Assembly (NCBI GenBank): GCA_900551325.1 | Contig: URVM01000020.1 | Span: 1 to 60,054, forward strand | Length of the DNA stretch: 60,054 nt | Direction of reading: 5' to 3' | Origin: an uncultured Eubacteriales bacterium | Lineage (GTDB): Bacteria > Bacillota > Clostridia > Lachnospirales > Cellulosilyticaceae | Shown: positions 53,257 through 60,054 of the stretch, in pieces | How the letters are laid out: every line of letters starts with the position of its first letter | Position numbering within the stretch: the stretch's first letter is position 1 | The notes under the pieces: model-generated | Seen by the model: only the letters and a program-made list of their open reading frames with translations | The model's database searches: none | Told to the model about the DNA's origin: nothing | Position numbers and translations under genes: made by a program

Positions 53257-53880
53257 ATGGATTTTAAAGTAATTGATAAGGAACATTGGGCTAGAAAAGA
53301 ATATTTCAATCATTACTTATCAGAGGTGCCTTGTACTTATAGTATGAGTGTGAAATTAGATATTACAAAAATAATAAATTCTGATAGAAAATTATATCCT
53401 ACAATGCTTTATTTTATTACTAAAGTAGTAAATAGGCATAGTGAATTTAGAACTTGTTTTAATACAGAGGGACAGTTAGGAATTTTTGATGAGATGATTC
53501 CTTGTTATACAGTATTCCATAAAGATACAGAGACGTTTTCAAATATTTGGACCCAATATCATGAAGACTATGATGAATTTTGTAAAGCATATGAAAAGGA
53601 TATTGAAAACTATTCAAGTGTACAAAGTATGATAGCAAAACCAGGTATCCCAGAGAATAATTTTCCGGTTTCAATGATACCATGGACAACATTTGAGGGA
53701 TTTAATTTAAATTTACAAAAAGGTTATAACTATTTATTACCTATTTTTACAATGGGGAGATATTACGAAGAAAATAAAAAATTTATTTTACCATTGGCCA
53801 TACAAGTTCATCATGCAGTATGTGATGGGTTTCATGTGTGTCGTTTTGTAAATGAATTACAAGAATTGATAAATGAATAG
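53257..53880 (+). CDS. cat: Type A chloramphenicol acetyltransferase
   Basis: Acetylates chloramphenicol with acetyl-CoA in the cytoplasm. 207 residues, full length. The active-site motif is HHAVCDGFHVCRF with catalytic His186. NRHSEFRTCF, SMIPWTTFEGFNLNLQKGY and PIFTMGRYYEENKK match clostridial CatP-like enzymes closely, by recollection of that sequence. GAAAGGATG lies before the ATG. It is the second gene behind the MATE transporter and shares its attenuator. In other Gram-positives cat genes are induced through leader-peptide stalling, which fits this location. Confidence 0.92.
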   Translation: MDFKVIDKEHWARKEYFNHYLSEVPCTYSMSVKLDITKIINSDRKLYPTMLYFITKVVNRHSEFRTCFNTEGQLGIFDEMIPCYTVFHKDTETFSNIWTQYHEDYDEFCKAYEKDIENYSSVQSMIAKPGIPENNFPVSMIPWTTFEGFNLNLQKGYNYLLPIFTMGRYYEENKKFILPLAIQVHHAVCDGFHVCRFVNELQELINE

Positions 53881-54038
53881 ATGCTAGTGTATCTCATAGC
53901 AATTTTGCAATATGAATTAGGAAAGGGTATTCCTTACAAAAACTTAAGAAAAAAGATAAATAAATGTAGGAATTATACGATACAATGAGATTAAAAAGTT
54001 TAAAATAATGGTATATGAAACTTTTGGGAGGCAAATAA

Positions 54039-54731
54039 ATGACATACACTATTTTAGTTTGTGATGATGATGAACTGATCGTAAATTCCATTGCACTACA
54101 CCTTCAAAAGGAAGGTTATCAGGTAGTAAAAGCTTATAATGGTTTACAAGCTTTAGAGATTATAGAAAAACAAAATATTCACTTGATTTTACTTGATGTA
54201 ATGATGCCTAAATTAGATGGTTTATCTACTACACTTCGTATTAGACAAGAAAAAAATATTCCAATTATTATTTTATCTGCAAAAAGTGAAGATACAGATA
54301 AGATAGCAGGACTTAATTTTGGTGCTGATGATTATATTACTAAACCTTTTAATACATTAGAGTTACTAGCACGTGTCAAGTCTCAGCTTAGACGTTATAC
54401 TACTCTTGGAAGTATTGTAGCAGAGCAACAAGTTTTAACAACAGGTGGTCTTTGGTTAGATGTGGAAACTTCTAAAGTAACTTTAGATGGAGAAATGGTC
54501 AAGCTCACCCCTACAGAGTATAAGATTTTATATTATTTAATGAAAAATATGGGACAAGTCCTCTCCATGCACCAAATTTACGAAAATGTTTGGCAAGAAG
54601 TGGCCTATGCCCCAGAAAATACAGTAGCCGTCCATATTAGACGCTTACGTGAAAAAATTGAAATTAATCCTAAAGAACCTAAGTACTTAAAAGTAGTATG
54701 GGGAAGTGGCTATATGGTAGAAAAAATCTAA
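54039..54731 (+). CDS. OmpR-family response regulator
   Basis: 230 residues. The receiver domain (about 1-120) has the acidic pocket in VCDDDELIV, the phospho-acceptor Asp53 in LLDVMMPKLDG and the Lys in DDYITKPF. The C-terminal winged helix (about 135-228) has LTPTEYKILYYLMKNMGQVL and HIRRLREKIE. A GGGAGG site lies before the ATG. The histidine kinase that would phosphorylate it is probably the one at 56.7 kb, separated by two minus-strand genes. Its stop overlaps the convergent TPM gene by 4 bases. Confidence 0.94.
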   Translation: MTYTILVCDDDELIVNSIALHLQKEGYQVVKAYNGLQALEIIEKQNIHLILLDVMMPKLDGLSTTLRIRQEKNIPIIILSAKSEDTDKIAGLNFGADDYITKPFNTLELLARVKSQLRRYTTLGSIVAEQQVLTTGGLWLDVETSKVTLDGEMVKLTPTEYKILYYLMKNMGQVLSMHQIYENVWQEVAYAPENTVAVHIRRLREKIEINPKEPKYLKVVWGSGYMVEKI

Positions 54732-55531
54732 AAGCTTCTACCGCCACCACCATGACTACGGCCACTACTAGAGCTGTGAGTCGTACTACGTTCACCGCCT
54801 GAAGAATTATTTGAAGACTCCCGTTTGGTTCTAGAAATATGAGAGCCTAGGAAAGTATCTAGACGTCTTGTAAAGTTTACGGAGTATTGGTTTATATAAG
54901 CACGCCCTGAAATACTAGTAGGTCTACTATAACTTTTCTTAACACCAAAGCAAGTGAGTAGACTAAAAATAAGAGCAACGAATAAATAAATAAGGGTATG
55001 GGTTAAGGAAAATTTAAAACCCTTTTCTTCCACAGTATATTGATTACTAGGAATACCCAAGGTAAGTTTATCTTCTACTTCATTTAAGAAGGTGGTGCAA
55101 GCACTTATATAATTTTGGTCTTTAAGGTGAGGCGTAATTTGATCTAACATAGTATTAATACGTGCATCTGTAAAATAAGAAATAGCCTTACCACAAGTAG
55201 AAATATAAACCTCTCGGTCTTCCATATTAATAAGCATTAAAAGTCCTGAATAATCTTCGCCTATACCAAAGCCATTTCCATCATAGAAATCATCAGCATA
55301 GGCCCTAGAGGTTTTCCCATCCATACTATTTGAAAGAACAATGCCTACATCTATTTGATAAGTAGAGACAAGTTCATCAATACTTGCTTGTAAAGAAGCT
55401 TCTTCGCTAGTAGATAAAAGGTCTGCCTGGTCATAAACTTTAGTAGAAGCAGCATAGGTAGGAAAGAATGCAGTAACTAAAAGAGTTAGGGCAAGGAAAA
55501 AATGCAATAGGTTTAAAGTATATTTTTTCAT
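54728..55531 (-). CDS. TPM domain membrane protein
   Basis: 267 residues: signal peptide (about 1-28, ending PTYAAS), TPM domain (about 33-150, with VYDQADLLSTSEEASLQASI and DFYDGNGFGIGEDYSGLLML), one transmembrane helix (about 185-205), and a Ser/Gly/His-rich tail ending SHGGGGRSF. Family members include YgcG; the domain has been linked to phosphatase activity and to photosystem or membrane-protein maintenance, but the role here is open. It overlaps the zinc-ribbon gene by 4 bases, so they form an operon. Confidence 0.85.
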   Translation of the reverse strand: MKKYTLNLLHFFLALTLLVTAFFPTYAASTKVYDQADLLSTSEEASLQASIDELVSTYQIDVGIVLSNSMDGKTSRAYADDFYDGNGFGIGEDYSGLLMLINMEDREVYISTCGKAISYFTDARINTMLDQITPHLKDQNYISACTTFLNEVEDKLTLGIPSNQYTVEEKGFKFSLTHTLIYLFVALIFSLLTCFGVKKSYSRPTSISGRAYINQYSVNFTRRLDTFLGSHISRTKRESSNNSSGGERSTTHSSSSGRSHGGGGRSF

Positions 55532-56559
55532 AGTAAGCTACCTCCAACGAAAAGGATTATAAAGATAAGAAGGGTTAATCCAAAGAATAAGAAGGTTAAT
55601 TTTTTCCTACAAACAGGTAGCTCCCCAAAGACTTTCCCTGTTTGACCATTCATAGCAAATATGTAAGTCTTACCATTGTAAAGATAGGTCAAAATCCATA
55701 TAGGAAGTAGAGTATAATCAAAACGTACATTTTCAATATCTACCTTTGAGGATTCTATACGTAGGCTACTATAGGACTGAATAGATTCTTTAAATACTTC
55801 ATCAACAGCCTTTTCAACTCTGTCCCTCATAGTAGGATAAACCTGATCCTTTTCAACATCATACTTTTCAGCTAAAAAGCCAGATAAATAAGGTGAAGAA
55901 AAATCTATCAGTTCTTCAAAGTTAAAAGGTTCAATAGATGCCATAACATTGTCCTCGGCTTTACTTGAAGCGTCGTGAGGTAAGTAATCAAAATCCATAG
56001 AGCCAGCACGTTCAATGGCATAACTTTTAGTTTCTGTATAATGGAAGTTAGCATCGGACCAACTTCTTATATTTTTAGCCCTAGCATATAAGTTACCAGA
56101 AGCCTTGCAGCTCATAAGCCAATAGGGAAGGTAAATACCTGTAAGCTTTTGCAATTGGTTAGGTGAAGCAAAGTCACTAGGTAAAAACCATTTAGAGCCA
56201 CACCATTTTTTAAAAGAAGCAGTAGCACCTTCTTTTGTAGTCTTAAAAGGAATCAGTTTAGAAGGTTTAAATTCACCTTGAAGTTGGTGAGATAAGACAA
56301 CAGGACTATGGCAGTAGCAACAAAAAGTAGCAGATGTATGGGTGTCTGTTACCATTTGAGCACCACAACTTGGACAACTATAAAGGACAGTTTCATCGCC
56401 ATTTGTATTTGTTTCAGTATAAGATGATTTTTCCATAGCTTCTTCTAAGGCATCCTCTTCAAAACGACTACTACAAAATGGACAAGTCCAAGCTTGAGTT
56501 TTAGGATCAAAAACTAATTTAGCACTACAATGTGGGCAAATATAACTAACAACGGCCAT
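55528..56559 (-). CDS. Zinc-ribbon protein with C-terminal membrane helix
   Basis: About 343 residues. Two zinc-ribbon modules open the protein: CPHCSAKL...CPFCSSRF (about 8-35) and CPSCGAQM...CCYCHSPV (about 58-85). A mixed domain follows (about 95-305) with YLPYWLMSCKASGN and FDYTLLPIWILTYLYNGK, then a single C-terminal helix (LLIFIILFVGGSLL). ATG 56559 is chosen for the GGGGG site 8 bases upstream; the TTG at 56565 is less likely. Together with the TPM partner this is a recurring gene pair whose function is unknown. Confidence 0.75.
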   Translation of the reverse strand: MAVVSYICPHCSAKLVFDPKTQAWTCPFCSSRFEEDALEEAMEKSSYTETNTNGDETVLYSCPSCGAQMVTDTHTSATFCCYCHSPVVLSHQLQGEFKPSKLIPFKTTKEGATASFKKWCGSKWFLPSDFASPNQLQKLTGIYLPYWLMSCKASGNLYARAKNIRSWSDANFHYTETKSYAIERAGSMDFDYLPHDASSKAEDNVMASIEPFNFEELIDFSSPYLSGFLAEKYDVEKDQVYPTMRDRVEKAVDEVFKESIQSYSSLRIESSKVDIENVRFDYTLLPIWILTYLYNGKTYIFAMNGQTGKVFGELPVCRKKLTFLFFGLTLLIFIILFVGGSLL

Positions 56560-56644
56560 ACACAAATCCCCCTAATAAACGAATGAATATTTATTAAATT
56601 ATAACATTAATTATGAAGAAAATGTAATAAATTTATAAAGGTAT

Positions 56645-56672
56645 TTGTAAGTAGGATTTTTTACACTATAAG
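56645..56672 (+). promoter_or_regulatory. Likely promoter of the histidine kinase gene
   Basis: TTGTAA (56645-56650), 16 bases, then TATAAG (56667-56672), about 30 bases before the ATG. It indicates that the kinase is transcribed separately from the response regulator. Confidence 0.5.
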
Positions 56673-56700
56673 AAGAATGAACAAAGGTGGTGTATGAAAG

Positions 56701-58800
56701 ATGAAAAATATAGGATATAGCAAAGGGATGAAAGTACTACTTTATCTTTTAATTGCTATAGCAAGCATAGGAGGTATACATAGCCTTATTGGCCTGGGCA
56801 ATATACCAACAGAAAAAAACTATTATTCAAGTTACTATTATGAAGATGAATTAATCAGTAAGGCGGGTTATGTAAGAGATTGGATTGTCCGTTATGCTGA
56901 TGACAATATCTTGAAAGAAGAAGGGGTAACACCTGAAGATATTCAGCGTTATCGCAGTGCAGACACGAGTATAACTAGTGATCAAGAGGCTATAGTAGGT
57001 ATTTTAAGCGATAGAAAAGATTATTTTGAACGTATTCAAGATGAGCTTGTTAGAAATAATGTAAATGTAGAGTACTTAGCTATTAATAAAGCAACAGGTA
57101 AAGTGATTACTAACAATCCAGTACTTACTCAAAAGGGTACAAGTGAGCAAGTGATTAAAGAAGTTATAGAGGAGTTTATGAACTCTCCAACACTTATTCT
57201 AGGAGATGGAGAAAGTATTAAAAAGAATATTAGGGAGAAGCAAGTATGGGGTGGAGTCTATCCTAATTATTATGAAGGTAATGGCGTACCGGATAAAAAT
57301 AACTATTTAGTTTATGTAAGAACTGTAGAACCTCTAAAAGCTGGGGACCAATTTTATGAAAGAGCCATGGAGTATGAAAGAGGGATAGCTAATAAAGATA
57401 CTATTTATATTGTAGCTATATTAAGTTGCATACTAGGGCTTATTGGCTTAGTAGGATGGATAAAAGTAGTTGGTAGAAAAGATAGAGAAGGCGCAATACA
57501 TTTAAATACTTTTGATAAAATTCCTTTTGAAGTACAAGCAGTAGGATTTGGGTTTGTATTTTTATTATGGTTTGTTTGCTTAGTAAGATGGATGGATGAG
57601 CTTGTATATGCAGGATGGCTCCCTTGTAGTGGAGACTTTAGGATAGAGGTATTAGTTTTTAACGTACTGATTGTTATAGGTGCATCCCTAGGTCTTATCT
57701 TTTTAACAAGCTTTGTGAAACATTGTAAAAATCATAGTATGTCTAGATATATTTTTGTATGGCGTCTTGGAAAATGGTTTATGCGTGAAGTGATTACTGA
57801 AAAGACCTTACCAGTAGTAGCAGTAGTTGCTATTATAGGATGGGTATTAGTAGAATGGTTCTTATTATATTGTTTATTTAATGGATGGGGAATTTTAGTC
57901 TTATTTATAGGCATGTTATTCCTAAGTTTTAATGCCCTTGTTGTTGTTGGAGTAGTTAAGTTAGTATTGGACTATGTAAAGCTATCAAGAGGAATTGAAG
58001 CAATCGTACAAGGTAATCTTAAACCACAAGTAAAGCTTCAATTTAGTTTACCAGTTATGCGTAAAACAGCCGACCAGATTAATGGTATTGGAGAAGGGTT
58101 AGAAGTAGCCGTTCAACAAAGTGTGAAAAGTGAACGCCTGAAAACAGAGCTGATTACAAATGTGTCTCACGATTTAAAGACACCTCTTACTTCTATTATA
58201 AGTTATATTGATTTACTCAAAGAAGAAAAGATAGATAATGAAACAGCTACAGAATATATTGGTATTCTAGACGAGAGAAGTAACCGTCTTAAACAACTAG
58301 TAGAAGACTTAGTAGAAGCTTCAAAAGCAGCAACAGGCAATATTAAATCAGAACTTGTACCAACACAGCTTGATCAGTTAGTAATTCAAGCAGTTGGTGA
58401 ATACACAGATCGTCTAGAAGAAAGTAAGTTAGAAGTCGTATTTGGAAAGACAGAAGCAGTAAATGTACTAGCAGACGGTAGACATATGTGGCGTATTATA
58501 GAAAACTTACTATCCAACACATGTAAATACGCTATGCCAGGTACAAGAGTTTATATTGATGTTTTAGAAGGAAGAGATGTAGGTCAATTGGTCATTAAAA
58601 ATATATCAAAAGAACCACTTGCTATCGATCCAAATGAACTCACTGAACGCTTCGTAAGAGGGGCATCCGATAGAAGTAGTGAAGGTTCAGGACTAGGGCT
58701 TGCCATAGCTACAAGTTTAGCACAAGTTCAAAATGGAACACTCAAATTAGAAATTGATGGGGATTTATTTAAGGCTATTGTAGAAATGCCTAAAGTTTAG
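56701..58800 (+). CDS. Membrane histidine kinase
   Basis: 699 residues. An N-terminal membrane helix and an extracellular sensor domain (about 30-230) are followed by about six further helices (235-430), a HAMP-like linker (about 425-475), the phospho-acceptor region NVSHDLKTPLTSI with His490, and a catalytic ATP-binding domain (NLLSNTCKYA and GSGLGLAIA). The many central helices are more than in a standard two-helix sensor and suggest sensing in or near the membrane. GGTGG precedes the ATG. Probable partner of the OmpR-type regulator at 54 kb. Confidence 0.92.
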   Translation: MKNIGYSKGMKVLLYLLIAIASIGGIHSLIGLGNIPTEKNYYSSYYYEDELISKAGYVRDWIVRYADDNILKEEGVTPEDIQRYRSADTSITSDQEAIVGILSDRKDYFERIQDELVRNNVNVEYLAINKATGKVITNNPVLTQKGTSEQVIKEVIEEFMNSPTLILGDGESIKKNIREKQVWGGVYPNYYEGNGVPDKNNYLVYVRTVEPLKAGDQFYERAMEYERGIANKDTIYIVAILSCILGLIGLVGWIKVVGRKDREGAIHLNTFDKIPFEVQAVGFGFVFLLWFVCLVRWMDELVYAGWLPCSGDFRIEVLVFNVLIVIGASLGLIFLTSFVKHCKNHSMSRYIFVWRLGKWFMREVITEKTLPVVAVVAIIGWVLVEWFLLYCLFNGWGILVLFIGMLFLSFNALVVVGVVKLVLDYVKLSRGIEAIVQGNLKPQVKLQFSLPVMRKTADQINGIGEGLEVAVQQSVKSERLKTELITNVSHDLKTPLTSIISYIDLLKEEKIDNETATEYIGILDERSNRLKQLVEDLVEASKAATGNIKSELVPTQLDQLVIQAVGEYTDRLEESKLEVVFGKTEAVNVLADGRHMWRIIENLLSNTCKYAMPGTRVYIDVLEGRDVGQLVIKNISKEPLAIDPNELTERFVRGASDRSSEGSGLGLAIATSLAQVQNGTLKLEIDGDLFKAIVEMPKV

Positions 58801-58915
58801 AAAGAATAAAAGAAAGAATAAAAAAGAATAAAAGCTTAAATAGAACATAAAACAGAAACTTGAATTAAAGACAAAATAGAGGATAAAATAAAAGATAAAA
58901 TAAAAGATGGACAAA
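58801..58915 (+). repeat. A-rich low-complexity tract
   Basis: Imperfect repeats of AAAGAATAAA and GATAAAATAAAA fill the 115 bases between the kinase stop and its terminator. No gene seen. Short direct repeats like these may arise by slippage. Confidence 0.5.
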
Positions 58916-58954
58916 AGATAAAAAGCACACCGAATACCGGTGTGCTTTTTATCT
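58916..58954 (+). terminator. Bidirectional terminator between kinase and phospholipase-like genes
   Basis: Seventeen perfect pairs (AGATAAAAAGCACACCG with CGGTGTGCTTTTTATCT) around a 5-base loop, with T runs available on both strands for the two convergent genes. Confidence 0.9.
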
Positions 58955-59035
58955 TCTATTAGAAGGATGTTTTCGTAAGTTGTAACATATAACATCATTC
59001 ATGCTAAAACATTAACTGAGTAATCATATTTGTTT

Positions 59036-59680
59036 TTATCTTAATATATCTTCTATTAAGTAGCAAGTTTCCTCTATAAATAGGTCTGCATCCTTCTTAG
59101 TTAAGTAGGTATAAACTCTGTCTAGATTCTCCCCACCCTTTTGATAGAATTGAGTAAGATGTTTAATGCGTTTTATTATAGCCGTATCCGAATAGTAATC
59201 TAAATATTCGTTAGGAAAGGTATCTATCTTTGCAATACATTTAAAAGCTGGAAAATCTGGATTGTCTCGTAAATAAAGATGGTCAAGATCATACCAATCT
59301 TGTGCTATGACATGCTTGAATTGGGGGTCCTTATGTAAAAGTTCTTTGTACTGTTCCTGGCTTAAGCTATATATTTTTTTATAAAATGCTATATCTGTTA
59401 AGAGATGTATATAATAACCCAGATAAAAAGATACTTGGTTTTTAGAAAGGCCCTCTCGATTAGCCAAATATGCATTGAAAAATGCTTCTGCATTAATTTC
59501 CTCTTTACATTCATTAATTCTCCAATGGGTAATGGTACTGGGTGGATCATATTCTCCCCACTCGCCAATGATCTCACCACAGTCTGGACCTATATTTCCT
59601 ACAATAAATGGTATTTCAGTTACTTCTAATTTTGTTCTAAAATATTCTGCAACTCTTAAATGCATCATCCATGTAGCCAT
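59036..59680 (-). CDS. Zinc-dependent phospholipase C family protein
   Basis: 214 residues, the size of the zinc-dependent phospholipase C-like family. Candidate metal ligands: His in WMMHLRVAEYF near the start, Asp in GNIGPDCG, His in ITHWR, and the paired His/Asp of GYYIHLLTDIAF. No signal peptide is seen, so secretion is not supported and the substrate is unknown. The ATG at 59680 has only a weak site. A good GGGAGG about 50 bases upstream leads to a GTG that is one base out of frame across a seven-A run, so a homopolymer indel in this start region is possible. Confidence 0.75.
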   Translation of the reverse strand: MATWMMHLRVAEYFRTKLEVTEIPFIVGNIGPDCGEIIGEWGEYDPPSTITHWRINECKEEINAEAFFNAYLANREGLSKNQVSFYLGYYIHLLTDIAFYKKIYSLSQEQYKELLHKDPQFKHVIAQDWYDLDHLYLRDNPDFPAFKCIAKIDTFPNEYLDYYSDTAIIKRIKHLTQFYQKGGENLDRVYTYLTKKDADLFIEETCYLIEDILR

Positions 59681-59852
59681 CTTTTGTTTTAGTGGGTCTT
59701 TTTTTATAAGATAGATCCACTAATCCTCCCTCGTTTGTATTTTATTAATTCTTCTTATAATCCTTTGAGCTTATCTAAAAATGTATGTTAGAATTAGTAT
59801 AACACAGTTCTTAATTATTATCAGAAAGTTACTACTTATAAATAGAGGGACG

Positions 59853-59882
59853 TTAAAAAGGCACATAGCCAAACTATGTGCC
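59853..59882 (-). terminator. Terminator of the partial gene at the window end
   Basis: GGCACATAG / CTATGTGCC stem directly after the stop codon, with CTTTTTAA on the minus strand. Confidence 0.85.
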
Positions 59883-60054
59883 TTATCTCAACTGTTCATT
59901 TTTATTTCTTAATGCCCTCACTAAATCAATACTTATTCCAACCTTAGTTGAAATGGTATGATCATCTAATATATCTAACAGTGCCTCTGCTAACATTACT
60001 AAACTGTACCCCTTGTCAAGGACATCTATTAAGAAGGGTTTTGTCTCTAGCGCT
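59883..60054 (-). CDS. 3' end of an unidentified gene
   Basis: Minus-strand frame open from the window edge to a TAA at 59883-59885, immediately before a terminator. It gives 56 C-terminal residues beginning ALETKPFLIDVLDKGYSLVM and ending VRALRNKNEQLR. The segment is helical and acidic-basic mixed, as in C-terminal ends of regulators or soluble enzymes. Too little is present to name a family. The gene continues beyond the window. Confidence 0.6.
   Translation of the reverse strand, partial: ALETKPFLIDVLDKGYSLVMLAEALLDILDDHTISTKVGISIDLVRALRNKNEQLR

Noticed and set aside
1..60054. rRNA, tRNA, transposase, integrase or phage genes
   Set aside because: None recognised by reading both strands; no cloverleaf or insertion-sequence ends were seen.

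Overview
The window looks like a chromosomal segment of a low-GC, strictly anaerobic member of the Clostridia. The glycan gene content, the asrABC operon, bifunctional AdhE and AT-rich intergenic DNA suggest a Lachnospirales or Cellulosilyticum-like organism; this placement is inference, as no rRNA or tRNA gene is present to test it.

Region 1 (1-16.1 kb) is one long plus-strand operon for uptake of an unknown glycan. It holds two near-duplicate solute-binding lipoproteins with Ig-like tails, a 964-residue protein with a C-terminal solute-binding domain, two separate permease pairs, a beta-propeller/TPR membrane protein, a Yip1-like membrane protein and a DUF5696-type protein. No ATPase gene is included. 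A LacI-family regulator follows (16.2-17.3 kb).

Region 2 (17.6-34.3 kb) holds glycan-breaking enzymes without visible signal peptides: GH84, GH2, GH35, a Cys-type sulfatase and a DUF4091 protein. They fit intracellular processing of imported sulfated or amino-sugar, galactose-containing oligosaccharides. A Crp/Fnr-type regulator and the sulfite reductase operon asrABC lie between them. The asr promoter carries a Crp-type palindrome at class II spacing and a weak Rex-like site. About 400 nt after asrC look like an independent structured RNA with its own terminator.

Region 3 (34.5-38.5 kb, minus strand) is accessory: a frameshifted tiny gene, two unknown exported or anchored proteins, a C39-like cysteine protein coupled to a P-loop kinase-like protein, and a NUDIX hydrolase. 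Region 4 (38.7-42.1 kb) holds a tandem noncoding repeat, related to one at 17.3 kb, and adhE with a near-consensus promoter overlapped by a Rex operator.

Region 5 (42.4-60.05 kb) mixes housekeeping and adaptation genes: a FUSC membrane protein coupled to a radical SAM/SPASM enzyme, truA, fliB-type lysine methylase, DUF554, an ECF S component coupled to a TatD-linked radical SAM protein, a GH26-like exported protein, a MATE-cat resistance operon behind a transcription-attenuator leader, a two-component system split by a TPM/zinc-ribbon pair, a zinc-dependent phospholipase C-like protein, and the 3' end of an unidentified gene. Strong hairpin terminators separate most units. The most unusual items are the composite ABC operon, the two-locus noncoding repeat, the 24-kb RNA candidate and the MATE-cat leader.
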